A stretch of 64,000 nt of DNA from Lotus japonicus (lineage: Eukaryota > Streptophyta > Magnoliopsida > Fabales > Fabaceae): the NCBI RefSeq assembly GCF_012489685.1, contig NC_080041.1, positions 103,385,760-103,449,759 of the forward strand. The letters run 5' to 3'. Positions 11,368 to 23,700 of the stretch are shown here, piece by piece (within the stretch, counting starts at the first letter, position 1; each line of letters starts with the position of its first letter). Under the pieces are notes generated by a model, which was not told the origin of the DNA, did no database searches, and worked only from the letters and a program-made list of their open reading frames with translations. The position numbers and the translations under genes are program-made.

Positions 11368-11493
11368 TTGCTTCCTACCACCGCTCGAGTTGCTATGGCT
11401 GAACCAGTTCCCGTGACGGCTTCCCTTCCCCTTCTCTCTCCATCTCTCCCTACCTTTCTCTCTCTCTCTCTCATCGCTCAGACTTCACTCCTT

Positions 11494-11509
11494 CCTCTTG
11501 CTCTGAAGT
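11494..11509. repeat. Target-site duplication of the LINE (right copy)
   Basis: Exact copy of the 16 bases at 5370-5385. On the minus strand it continues the upstream helicase exon, so the duplication lies within codons of that gene. Confidence 0.92.
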
Positions 11510-11724
11510 AAGGCAACAAACCAATTCTTCATGAATCTTAAGCATTTCATCTTTATTGTAATTCAACTCATCTGCAACGAATCTATTTTCAAAATTATGT
11601 GCTTCAGTAAATTTAGGATATGGCAAACATGGAAATTTCTTCAGTGACCTTCCATGTCCTTGAAGAATTTTTTCAATCTCTATCAAACATAGGTTCTTTA
11701 ATTCTTCATCATCTATATGCAGAT
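11494..11724 (-). pseudogene. Helitron helicase, upstream exon severed by the LINE
   Basis: The minus-strand frame contains NLCLIEIEKIL, LPYPKF and EELVCCLTSEQE, the region that precedes the helicase core in plant Helitron proteins (LxEIExxL, MPxP, LTxEQ). It reaches the LINE border in phase with the frame that restarts at 5385. Its 5' end looks like a splice acceptor (T-rich stretch, TTTCATTCAG, then the exon from 11724). I could not find the next exon upstream, and the replication-initiator (Rep) part of the protein is not visible in the window. Confidence 0.75.
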
Positions 11725-13301
11725 CTGAATGAAAGCACAAATATAATAGTTAATTTCAATTTCATTACCAAGACAAATTGGTAAAGTTTATTAAGTCGTT
11801 TCATTACCAAGACATATTGATAAATTTAATTATGGAATATTTACTATTCGTGTAGTAGTATTAATTTACCGACGAATAATTTTCAGTCTTAGACACCAGT
11901 TCACCTTGGCCGGTGTGATGCTTGAAATTGAGTCTATGTGCATGGCCATTTACTCTCAAAGTTTTAGGCTAGAGAAGAGAAAGATGGAAAATTTAGGACA
12001 TTTAAAAAAATGCGATCAGCTAAGAGGAGAGGTTGGTGTTGTGCTATGGGTAAGGAGGTATCTATATATAGATAGGTGTTGCTCTGAAATCATGGACTAC
12101 AATCAACTTTCCACCAAGATTTTCTACACACTAAAATAATGTTTAATTAGTTTTGACTTTTCCGAAAATCAATAGATGTAATTAGGGAAATAATACTGAA
12201 ATGAAGTAATGATTTTGGAATCAATTTTACCTTTATTATTGATTTAATCAAGGAAACCATTAAGTATAAATGAACGGAAAATGTCAAAATTTTGGGCTAG
12301 ATATAATTGCAATTACATTTCGTTATTTTGGCCTAGGGTCGGTGTTAAATAAAATACTTTAAATTCAAATCATCCTAATTAATGTTTTATTTTATTTTAT
12401 GGAATCAATGTTAAATAAGGAAAAAAACTGTTTTTTTGAAATTTAATTAGTAATTCCATTAAATGTTGTGTGGCCACGTGGGAGAAAAACTTCAAGGGTA
12501 GGCCAAAGCCATACCTTTTTCATACAATGAGTTAATTTGTGTCTTGGTGACAAAGTTTAGAACCTCAATATCTTCCATTCATTTATAATCTTTTGAATCA
12601 TGCCACGAATTATGCGCATAAATTAGCTCAGGAGATCATCTAATATTACAGTTTCAGTTTTGGTCATTGAATTGATAGCCATGCCTAGTTTATCTGACCA
12701 CCAAAGACTACATATGGCATGTTTGGCGGTGGAAATATTAAGATTTTCCAGGTTCAAATCTTCCCTTATTTTTTTTTGGTGCTTTAAATCTTACCTTATG
12801 CATCTCCCTTTTTCTTCCTACATGACTCTTGACAATAAATAAAGAATAAAAATTCGTAAGACTTCTTTTTGTGTATGCAATTCTAGGTGGCATATTAAAG
12901 TTGATTTTTTTATTCTTTATTTCTTATGTCTCAAGTTTTATTTTAAATTCCCACAAACATAAATATGGACTCCTCATTTATTTTATAAATGGAGAAAGGT
13001 ATAACACTACTTTGGGGCCATATATAAGTGTTAGAATTATGAGTTTAGTCTCTCAAAAATATAAAAAAAAACTTCAGTCATTGATTAAAAAATCATACGT
13101 CAATAATGCAAATACATATACATAACAAATAAATTTGTTAAAAAATATTTTCTTTTTCAAATATTTTATTTTTAAAAATTCCAACTTAATCCATTGTTTG
13201 TATATAAAATTACACAACATCCAAATATATCTTGCACAAAAAAAATTGCAAGTTCATGATAAGGAAATATTTTAAACACATCTAGAATGAAAGATCACTA
13301 C
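11725..13301. other. AT-rich Helitron interior or flank, no gene recognised
   Basis: Contains two near-identical 25-bp copies of TTTCATTACCAAGACA(A/T)ATTG at about 11759 and 11799, and simple AT-rich sequence. The small plus-strand frames have no recognisable domain. No Rep (HUH) motif was found on either strand. Confidence 0.4.
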
Positions 13302-13430
13302 TCATCGAAAATAATAACATATATTAATAAAAGAAGCAATTATATATAGTCCGGTTATGACTTTGGCAACAATTATCCAGGTTTCTTTGGAGGCATCCAC
13401 CTTTGCCAGATCGTCGATCCTTGAAGCCAT
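13302..13430 (-). pseudogene. RPA70-like (DUF223-type) N-terminal fragment
   Basis: An ATG at 13430 opens a 42-codon frame beginning MASRIDDLAKVDASKETWII. This resembles the start of plant replication protein A large-subunit-like proteins (a short acidic helix and then the first OB-fold strand with a conserved Trp). After about 30 residues the similarity stops and the frame ends. A TATA-like box lies about 85 bp upstream. RPA-like genes are frequent passengers in plant Helitrons, which agrees with the helicase on the same strand. It may be a first exon whose continuation is lost. Confidence 0.45.
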
Positions 13431-13512
13431 AAAAAAGGAGGTTAAGTTGAAATATGCAAGGAATGATGGAAAATGCTGGGAATGATGGAGGAAAAATGTC
13501 ACATGAGGGGTG

Positions 13513-13520
13513 TATATATA
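13513..13520 (-). promoter_or_regulatory. TATA-like box upstream of the RPA-like fragment
   Basis: The minus strand reads GACTATATATACACC about 85 bp before the ATG at 13430, a plausible core promoter spacing. Supported only by position and sequence. Confidence 0.35.
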
Positions 13521-13774
13521 GTCTGAATGAAGGGTTTGTGAAATTGAATTATTTCCCTATGATTGATCAGTATTAAACGCACGGGTCAACAAATTTCCTA
13601 TTATGACATGGTATGTGTTTGTAATGCGTACATAAAATCAACGTTTTTTTTTCTCCTATGATTGATCCTGTTCTAATTTATAATATTTGAATTTTTGTTT
13701 ATATGATGAAATAGGTCCAATGAATATTCGTGTGTGTCCATAGAATCTGGCCATGATTCCCACGTTTATTCGTT

Positions 13775-14045
13775 CTTAATTTCATGATTGAAAAAATTAT
13801 GTTAAGCAATTGAATGGGCCGAATGGAATTGTCATAGCCTCGTCATCACTCTAAAAAATTATATGAAATTATAGCCTCGTGAATGGAATTATACGAGTGA
13901 ATGAAATTGTAGCCTCGTCATCACTCATAATTTCCCAATTGAATGGGTCGAATGGAATTGTCCATTGAATGTTAAGCAAAAATTATGTCAATCAATTGAA
14001 TGGGCCGAATGAAATTGTGAAATTATGATTGAAAAAATGTCAAGC
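13775..14045. repeat. Clustered short direct repeats
   Basis: CAATTGAATGGG(C/T)CGAATG occurs three times (about 13807, 13931, 13994), with GTAGCCTCGTCATCACT and ATGATTGAAAAAAT also repeated. The spacing is irregular. It looks like sub-terminal repeats of a transposon; it lies just inside the proposed Helitron 5' end. Confidence 0.5.
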
Positions 14046-14345
14046 TGCAAAACAATAGTAACGTATTTTTTGTAAAGTCAAATGTGCGAAATGGATGCAA
14101 ACATATATAGTAACGTATTAAATGAGTGTATTAATGTGTGAATTAAATGTGCGAAATGCTATCTGGCTGCGACACTCGTCAGTCAAAATAGTGGATAACG
14201 ATTTTGTTAGAGTGACAAAATAGTGCAAACATATATACTTGAGGAGAGTAATTCTTAAAGTGACATGTGTTATAAAATAGTGGACAACGAAGATTTAAGC
14301 AAGTCAATTTATTTTTTACAGCAAAAGAAATTTAAGGAGGATAGA

Positions 14346-14730
14346 TATGTAATTTTATGCTTTTAATTGTTAAGCTCTTTTTTATTCCACTCGCTTCCCC
14401 CCCCAAATTGGGGGGAGCAAAATTGAGGGTATTGAGTGGTATGTGGTGGAATTGGTTCCATTGGATTCCATCCTATTCCATCCACTTTTTAATAAACCAA
14501 ACAAGGGATCCCTTCCTCCATCCCTTCCATTCCATCCCGCTCCATCCCCCTCCATCAATCCAAACGAAGCCTAAGATAGATTCGGGGGGTAAAGTAAAAC
14601 CCCGTTTCACCGATCCAACGCTCACGTTATTATCGTTTCCAAAACCAAGAAACAAAGGTCAAGATTCTCAACAAAATCAACCAATCCTTTCAATTCCGAT
14701 TGCCGAATCAATTCCAGAATCGCTTCATCA
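14346..14730 (+). other. Upstream region and 5' leader of RIK
   Basis: Contains a C-rich/G-rich palindrome (14398-14418) and a stretch of CCATTCCATCC-type repeats (14458-14555) ending CAATCCAAACGAAGCC, which resembles one end of a MITE. The last ~150 bases probably are the 5' UTR of RIK. No TATA box is obvious. Confidence 0.45.
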
Positions 14731-17700
14731 ATGACGGAGGATAGCAGCGTTAGGGTTTCTTCTTCCGATGAAGCCTCCGCTGCCAACGACGCTTCACAAG
14801 CAAGGCAGAGGAGGTAGCTTTAACACACTCCATTGAATTCAGTTCCTCTTTGCATTAACTTTGTTGTTGATTTCATCAATTGATCTCGTTAATCATCGGA
14901 ATAATAGCCCAGTGATTGAGATTCTAGGGTTACACTGGCACTGGGTGGAAATACGAATCCAAATTGAGTCTTTTGGATTGGGATTAGATGAATATTTGAG
15001 ATGAATGGGTGTTTTGATTGTTTTGTAGAAAGAAGAGAAAGTGGGATCAGCCGGCAGAGCCTTTGAGCAATGCTTCTACGCCTCTTGGCGGGGTTGCATT
15101 TCCGGGTGTAGCTCCGGTGGTCACGGGAGCACTTTTGACGAATCCATTGGCTGCTTCAGTTCAGCTTCAGCAGCAGCAAACTGCTGTCACTGCAGCCCAG
15201 AAATTGACTCAAGTGAGATGTCTAATCCCTTACAATTGTTTAACAATTATTACTTTGGTCTTAGGCAAGAGGGGTTAGTAGTTGTTTGCCAAAATTTCAT
15301 CCAAGATTTGTAAATTGTGTGGGTGAATGACATATGAAACATACAGTAGGCCAATAAGAAATAGCAGATTATAGGAAAAAACTGTGATTATGTGAAAATG
15401 AGGATCTATCCTTTTAGTGCCAGTGCCGTATATCATATTTTCACTGTACCGCGTACACCTTTGTCTATGGACTTTTGGACCTTGCTTTGCTTTGCATGAT
15501 CTGCATGCCAGCCTTATAGATATGATAAATAAGCTATTGAGCTTAGTTCTACTGAGGCACAATAAGTGATCCTCTCTCGTCTTTAGTCCTCTTGGGAGCT
15601 TGCCCCACAAAGGGATCTTGATATTGTAACCATAGAAGTTTTTGATAATCCAGTTTCTCATTCTTCGTAACTATACCTTTTTTATTTGAGGAAGGTCCTA
15701 TTAGAAAATCAATTATATTTTTGCATTATAATAATAAATTTTAGCTTGATCCATTTGTACTTTTTGGCCCATTACTGATAAGTTTGCAGACTGGGTGTTG
15801 GGATGTGGTAAAATCAATGTCTTCAACTTTTGTGCCTTGTAATAAACTAATCAATAGCCTGTCTCAGTGATTCTATTAAAATTTGTTTCATTTTTTGTAA
15901 TGGTAAATGTTGTCATATTTGTGTTCTATGGCATTCCAAAATCCAAATTTTCTTTTCCTTTTAATTTCTGTCGAATAATTGCGTAAGTATTTATTTTGTA
16001 TTTTTCAAAGATATTTTGAGATCCAAATTAGGAACTGAGGAAACTAAAATGTGAAAGGTGTGAGAGAAAATTGAGAGTGAAACTTTCTGAATCTAATTCA
16101 TTGAAGGAGCTTACATGAGGTGCTGGACATATATACACGAGCGATACAATGAGGATTGAGATGCAAATTAGAGTTAGTTTCAACCAGTTAATCAATCAGC
16201 TAACTAATAAAACCATAACTGACAAACCAAACAGTAAAAAACAGTAAGCACTAACTAATACTGACTAATTTTGATACTCCCAATAATCCATATCTTAATT
16301 GTGGGATGAATTTTTGTGTAGCAAAAGATCCAAGATGAATTAGTAATTGCTCGAGAAATCATCATAAATGATGCGGAGTCTTCTATTCGTTACAAGTTGA
16401 CGAAACGCCAAACACAAGAGGAGGTGACTTAAAGACAATCAACTATGCATCCTTTTAACTTCAAGCATCTCTTAATTTTTATCTTTAATGATCAATTTTC
16501 TTCTTTCTGCAGATCCAGAGGTGCACTGGTACTATAGTTATAACTAGGTTTGTGGGTCATTTAAAGCATTTCTAAAATCCTTTAGTGTTTTCTATACCTC
16601 TGCAAATAATGTGTTTGGTGATATTTTTCAGAGGGAAGTATCGACCGCCTACTGCACCGCCTGATGGAGAGAAGCCGTTGTATCTTCATATCTCTGCAGG
16701 AGCTCATGTAAGATCTGCTGCTTGTTTTTCATATAGCACAATGATTGGGTTCAATAATTAAATATTTTTGTGTCATCCTTTGTTATGATATGCCAGTAAA
16801 CACTTATTACTTTGTAAAATACTCAGTCAGATGCATAGATTGGAAAGCTTTGGGATGGCTAAAGAAGAATAAAGTTTCGTCAAAGAAATAAATGAAATGT
16901 CATGTCGAAGATATTAATGAATTTGTTTGTAACATACTTAATAAAAATAAAAAGGTTTCTTATTGTTGAAAGAAAGAACCACATGACTTTTTTTGTGTGT
17001 ATCATTGCTCATGACACAGTAACGGACTAATTGTAGTGTTACACTGGAATTGATTACATAACTTGGTTTGCTTTTGGTGACATAAAATTATATTGTAGAT
17101 AAAAGAGACGGCGGAACGGATTTTAGTTGTTGATCGTGCTGCCGCAATGATTGAAGAAATGCTAAGACAGGGGCAAAATTCACCGTCGATTTCTACTGCA
17201 TCACCTTCAGCTTTGGCTAATGGAGTGACGGTAGACATTCATTCATTACTAACTTATGTATACTGTTGTAATGTGATTTGTTGACAAATGAAACATGTTG
17301 CTGAATCAGATGCCGAGCGCATGTGTGTTTTTGGGCTTTGATGCTGACCCATCATTGAACATTGTTGCTCGTATACGTGGGCCAAATGTGAGTCCTTCTC
17401 TTCCTGATTGACATGTCTAATTTCTCTTGGTGATGGTCTGTGTGTGGCGGCCATATGTGGAGAGGTCTTCCGCATTTGTTTTTTGAAAGGACTCATCAAA
17501 ATTTCTCTTCAATTGATCTGTTTACTTTCTGGGTCTCATTTGGTGGTTTATTGATGCATCCATTTTTTGAAAGGACTCATCAAAATTTCTTTTACATAAT
17601 CTGTACGTTTACTATTCTATCCCTTCACTGACTAGGCTTGCCTGTGTTTTTGTTCCAAACTTCTGATTTGATGGTGTGGAGCGGTATGGTTTAAGAGATC

Positions 17701-20700
17701 TGATTTTCCAATAGTTGATTTGGCAAGTAAAAAAGAAAGGGTGGAGTGGGGGTAATGGAGGAGAGCTGTAGTGGTTTTATAGTTATGTCACATTTGGAAT
17801 CAAAATACTAGTTAAAGTGTTAAAAGTGACCTTCAGATAGATGACAAACTGTTCTTCTGATGACTTAAGAAACCTTTTGATAGGAGAAGAAGTGAAAGAG
17901 AGGAGAAAGAGAGAGAAAGAGAGAGAAGGGAACTGAGAATTGAGATTAGAGAGATAAAATTCTTGTTACAACTAACATAACATCTCTAACTGCCTAATGG
18001 CCTTATTTATACTACTTTGCTGCCAGCTGTTATGACAGCTGTTCTAATTCTTATTTAACAGATGCTAACAAGTGCATCATATTCCTAATTAACAGATGCT
18101 AAGTGATGCTAAGTGCATCATATCCCTCCCCTTAAAACTCTCCTTGACCTCAAGGAGAAGCAGTAACATCAAAGAAGGGGAACTGCTGCTTCAGCTTATA
18201 TAGCAATTCCCAAGTGGCCTCTTCTGCACTTTCCCCTTTCCACTGCACTAAGACTTCAGTAACAGCTCTATGGTGTTTCTGCACAGAGCGCCTCTTCAAA
18301 ATCTTGAATGGTTCCTTAGGATTATCCATGCTGCCCCAATCTTCCGGAAGAGGATAAAGAGAAACTGTAGCATCTGGGCAAGGTTTCAGCAGGGAAACAT
18401 GAAAAGTGGGATGAATGCGTGAGGTAGCAGGTAAATTGAGGGTGTAAGCAACCTTGCCTACACGATGTAGTATCTGATATGGGCCAAAGAAACGAGGGGA
18501 CAGCTTTTGTGAAGCCCTAGAAGTGAGAGAGGATTGCCTATAAGGCTGGAGCTTCAAGAAAACCCAATCTCCAACTTGAAATTCTCTATCAGACCTGTGT
18601 TTATCAGCCAAGGTCTTCATGCGAGCTTGAGCTCGAGCCAAGTTACCTTGCAACTTGTTGATCATCTCCTCTCTAGCAACAAAGCTTCTGTCCACAGCAT
18701 CCACCACAGTGCTTTGAGGGCAGTAAGGTAAATGCAAGGGGGGCGGCTGACCATAAACAACTTCATAAGGGGTAGCTTGGATTGCAGAGTGAAAAGTGGT
18801 GTTATACCACCATTCTGCCATAGGCAGCCAAGCAGCCCACTCCTTTGGTCTCTGCCAAGTCATGGCCCTCAAGTAATGTTCCAAGCAACGATTGAGGACC
18901 TCACTCTGCCCATCTGATTGAGGATGATAGGCAGTAGACAAGCTCTGAGAAATGCCCAATTGTTGCAGAAATGCTGCCCAGAATTTGCTAGTAAAGAGGG
19001 GATCCCTGTCACTCACTATATTTGCTGGGGCTCCATGAAGTTTGTAAACATTGTTGATGAACACCTCAGCCAAAGTGGAAGCTGAGAAAGGATGTGACAA
19101 GGCTATGAAATGAGCATACTTACTAAGCCTGTCAATAACCACCCATATGGTGTCCTTGCCATGGGACTTGGGTAGCCCTTCAATGAAGTCCATGGCAATA
19201 CTTTGCCACACTCCATCAGGTATAGCCAAGGGCTGCAGCAAACCTGGAACAGCATGAGGTTCATACTTGCATCTCAAGCAAGTCTCACACCTTTGAATAA
19301 ACTCAGCTACACTCTTGCTAAGTCCTTTCCAATAAAATAAGGACTTGATCCTATGAGTAGAAGCCCTTATACCCGAATGCCCCCTTGATGAGAGGAGTGC
19401 AACCATTGCAAAATAACCAATCTGACTTGGTCATTATTGGGAACTACCAATCTGTGTTTCCGGAAAAGGAAACCATCCACCACCCTGTAATGAGGATGCT
19501 GGTCAGGAGAAGCATTCACCTCTTGCATAAGATCCTTGAGGGAAGAATCTGCAACATAGGCTTGTTGTATTAGATCCCACAATTCTGAAGAAATGGAAGA
19601 GACTGCCAAGTGTAGCAACTCTCCATGATTGGCCCGGGATAAGGAGTCCGCAGCAACATTGTCCTTTCCCTGCTTATACCTAATTTCATAAGATAGACCC
19701 ATCAATTTAGTAACCCATTTATACTGTGCAGGTGTAGACAACCTTTGTTCCAGTAAAAATTTCAAACTATGTTGATCCGTTAAGATGAGGAAAGGTTGAA
19801 GAGACAGATATTGGTGCCATTTAGACACTGCATGCACAAGTGCTAGTAATTCCCTGTCATAAACTGATAGCAACCTATTCCTGGGAGAAAGAACCTTGCT
19901 AATAAATGCAATAGGGTGCTTGTCTTGCATCAGAACTGCCCCAATTCCTGTACTGGAAGCATCAGTCTCCACTACAAATGGCTTAGCCATATCTGGAATA
20001 GCCAATACAGGAGCAGTACTTAAGGCTTGTTTGAGCTGATTGAAAGCATGGGAAGCCTTATCAGACCAAATGAAGGCATCTTTCTTGAGTAAGTCAGTGA
20101 GAGGTGATGCTAGCATGCTGTAATTTTGAATGAATCTTCTGTAGTAACCTGTGAGGCCCAAGAAACCTCTGAGTTGCTTAAGTGTCTGAGGTTCTGGCCA
20201 CTCTTGAACTGCCATGATCTTGGCTGGATCTGTAGTAACCCCTTCAGGAGTAATGAAGTGGCCCAAGTACTCAATTCGAGTAGTAAAGAAGGCACATTTA
20301 CTTCTCTTGACATAGAAGGAATGAGTCTTTAAAACAGTGAAAACATGTCTAAGGTGTGCCACATGCTCAACTATGGACTTACTATAGACAAGGATGTCAT
20401 CAAAGAAGATGAGCACACACTTCCTTAATAGACTAGCAAAGATGACATTCATGGTACCTTGAAATGTGGCTGGGGCATTGGACAACCCAAAAGGCATGAC
20501 CACATATTCATATTGTCCACCATGAGTCTGAAATGCAGTCTTAGCTATATCTTCTGGTTTCATCCTTATTTGATGATAACCAGACCTAAGGTCCAATTTA
20601 GAGAAAATTTGAGCACCCCCTAGCTCATCCAGCAAATCTTCAACAAGAGGAATAGGAAATTTTGCTTTAACTGTCATGTCATTAAGCTTCCTATAGTCTA

Positions 20701-23700
20701 CACACATCCGCCAGCTGCCATCCTTCTTCTTAACCAAGACCACAGGAGAAGCAAATGGAGAAGAACTAGGTTGGATAACCCCTGAATCCAACAGCTCTTT
20801 CACCATGTTGTCAATGACATCTTTCTGTGCAGGAGGGTACCTATAAGGTCTCAAACTAACTGGGTTGGACCCTTCCTTCAGAACAATCTGGTGGTCATGG
20901 ATGCCTCTGAATGGGGGTAGCTGTGTAGGCTCCTCAAAAACATCCTTAAATTCCTCTAGGACAGTGGTTTTATGTTCTTTAGTTGCAGGATCCTCAGGTT
21001 CCTCTAAGCCAAGAGCACAACACACTTTCTCTTGGGAACATGGAAACAATTGTAGCATAAAACAAAAGCTTTCCTCAGCTACAATTTGATTAAGTTTAGC
21101 AGCTGAAACTACTCTATCCTTCCCACTCTTATCAGCTTGCAATCTCACCTTAAGGTGTCCCATATCAAATTCCATAACAAGGGCTTTGAAATCCCATGAT
21201 ATAGTTCCCCACTGAGTTAACCATTGTAAGCCTAAAATCAAATCAAAACTACCTAAAGGAAGAGCAATAGCACTAGTGAAGAAATCATACCCTTGCATCT
21301 TCAACTGTATTCCATCACATAGGCCTGTACCTTGCATGACTCCACCACCTGCTACAGTAACTTGTAAAGGCTTCAGTAGAGGATGCACGGGTCTAAGGTA
21401 GCTCAGGCCTTCCTTGCACAGTTTTTGATCAATGAAGTTGTGTGAGCTTCCAGAATCAATGAGGACATGAATCCTCTTCTTTCCTATCCATGCAGTCAAC
21501 CTCATCAAAGGATATTCAGAGTCCCCATGTATGGCATTCAAGGATAATGTAGGAACAACTGGTTCAGAATCAACAGAACTTGCAGAGTCAACAGCTTCTG
21601 GTTCACCTTCCTCAACCTCCATTAAGAAAACTTGGAGCTTCTTCCTTTGCGGACAATCATGCCCTGGAGAAAATTTCTCATGGCAGAAGAAGCACAAATT
21701 TTGTGCTCTATGTTCTTCCATCTCTTTAGGAGATAATTTCCTCTGAAATGTGTAATTAGGTTTTCCTAAAATTCCTTTCTGATTGGAATCACCCCCTGGT
21801 TTCTTCTCTGGTAACTTCTTCTCAACAAATGAAGAGTTTCCGCGCTTGTCAGACCATGCGCCGGTGCTTCTGACACCCGAAACAGTGCGTTTCTGGAGCA
21901 ATTCGATGCTCCTCTCCTGCAATTTCGCGATTCGTGTAGCTTCAAGCAACGTCCTTGGTGCAAACATCTTCACACCATTGCTCAACTCAGCACACAATCC
22001 ACCCAAGTATACTTGCAATTTCTGAGGTTCTGACAAATCTGTGCGCGCAGCCAAGGTATCAAAAGCCTCTTGATAATCTTCTAGAGTTCCAGTTTGAACC
22101 AGGCGCTTAAGTTCCTCTAATGGTGAATCGAATTCAGTACCAAAACGCACCTTCACTGCATCGCTGAACTGCATCCAAGAAACTGGACCAGTCGTGCTCT
22201 GTTCCAAGGTCTGGAACCACCGGAAAGAACTCTCGTCCATTGCGATGCTAGCAATCGCTACCTTCTCTGCTTCCGGCGTGTTGTCAAGCGTGAAGAATCG
22301 TTCGCACTTCACAAGCCACGATTCAGCTTCGTCGCGGTTGAATTTCGGAAAATCCAATCGCGTCAATCGCGTCGGCATGCGGTGCTCGCCGTCGTTCGCG
22401 CCTCTCCGCCGCGACGACATCTCCGTCATCTGCAACCCGAGGCCTCGCATCGCCTCCTGGAACCCGTTCAGTTGGAGCTTGAACCTCTGCTCCAGCTCAC
22501 GCAAATGCCTACTGATGCACGGCTCGATCGTCGCCGTAATCCGCTCCTCCGCCTCACGGATTGAGCTCTGCAACCTCGTCGCTTCCGCCATTGGTCACCG
22601 TGAATCGAGTGCTCTGAATACCAATGATAGGAGAAGAAGTGAAAGAGAGGAGAAAGAGAGAGAAAGAGAGAGAAGGGAACTGAGAATTGAGATTAGAGAG
22701 ATAAAATTCTTGTTACAACTAACATAACATCTCTAACTGCCTAATGGCCTTATTTATACTACTTTGCTGCCAGCTGTTATGACAGCTGTTCTAATTCTTA
22801 TTTAACAGATGCTAACAAGTGCATCATATTCCTAATTAACAGATGCTAAGTGATGCTAAGTGCATCACCTTTTGTATTGAACAGAGCTTCTTACATAATG
22901 AAATTAATTCTCAGAGACTTTGGGGGCTGGTGGGCATAAGTTTGTATATACACATGCTGACAAGAATAAAGGAGCTTGGCAAATAACTACAAATCAGATA
23001 CTAATTTCCAGAGTTAAAGATAGAGGCTGATCATTCAGTGAATCACATATCAAGAAAACAAAAACTTAATTTACCTATTAAAAATCCGGAGTTATGCTAA
23101 TTAATTGCCTCATCTAATAGAATTAGTTAGCCTGCTTAGGCTTTTATCACTTATTGGACGCCAGTCATGCCACATTATTATATTTATTTCGTTTTACTGG
23201 ATAGAGTTCTCTATTTGAATACTTTCTGAAGTTTACTTTGTGTATAATAAAGTCAAGATAATCTGATGTTTCAAGCTTTCTCTGACATCTCCATACAATT
23301 GGGAGAAATTGTTTTGGTGTTGGTGGTGGTTTGGATTTGAACGTGCAGGACCAGTATATAAATCACATTATGAATGAAACAGGAGTAACAGTTACACTGA
23401 GAGGGCGTGGTTCAGGAAATGATGAATGCATGAGTGGAGAAGGTAGGTTCTTCATTCATGTTATCTGGACTTTTGAACGGAATGTTATTCAGCATTGCAT
23501 ATTCTATATATATATGTGGTTTTGAAGTTGAGTTATTTTCTGGTTGCAGATGGACAACAGCCTATGCATCTGTTTTTGTCAAGTAACAATTTGAAAAGTC
23601 TTGAAGATGCTAGGTGTTTGGCTGAAAATCTTTTGGATACAATCAGTGTGGAGTGTGGTGCTTCGAGGTATTTTTTTACACTGTGAAAGGGTATAGGATC

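Larger units (their letters stand above)
5386..11493 (-). mobile_element. Nearly complete L1-type LINE, 6.1 kb
   Basis: The element is bounded by a perfect 16-bp target duplication and has a short A tail (plus-strand T run at 5386-5392). Minus-strand order is a 5' pyrimidine/purine-rich leader (11370-11493), ORF1 with an RRM, then ORF2 with endonuclease and reverse transcriptase, then about 250 bp of 3' UTR ending in the stem-loop at 5419-5438. It integrated into the Helitron helicase. Only two in-frame nonsense codons disturb about 5.7 kb of coding sequence. The perfect duplication and few lesions suggest a fairly recent insertion. Confidence 0.93.
2810..14345 (-). mobile_element. Candidate decayed Helitron containing a nested LINE
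   Basis: On the minus strand a Helitron-type 3' end (small GC hairpin, then CTAG followed by host T) lies at 2810-2844. Upstream on the same strand are a PIF1-like helicase of the Helitron type (3940-5385 and 11494-11724) and an RPA-like N-terminal fragment (13302-13430); plant Helitrons commonly carry both. A possible 5' end is A|TCTATCCTCC with the T at 14345. Without the 6.1-kb LINE and the 0.6-kb LINE tail the element would be about 4.8 kb. I found no HUH Rep domain, so it cannot be autonomous. The 3' end is fairly well supported, the 5' end only weakly. The helicase could also be a host-genome relic of a larger Helitron. Confidence 0.45.
17878..22867 (-). mobile_element. Ty3/gypsy chromovirus-type LTR retrotransposon, 4990 bp
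   Basis: Two 243-bp LTRs (TG...CA) that appear identical enclose a gag-pol region; the 5-bp target duplication CCTTT is at 17873-17877 and 22868-22872. Order on the minus strand is 5' LTR, primer-binding site, gag, protease, RT, RNase H, integrase with chromodomain, polypurine tract (AAGGGGAGGGATA, 18122-18134), 3' LTR. Small total size, short LTRs and a C-terminal chromodomain fit the Reina clade. It lies antisense in RIK intron 7. Identical LTRs mean a very recent insertion. Confidence 0.95.

Noticed and set aside
21531..22727. Plus-strand frames opposite the gypsy gag
   Set aside because: They mirror the minus-strand gag-pol codons and cross the LTR border; they are shadows of the real frame.
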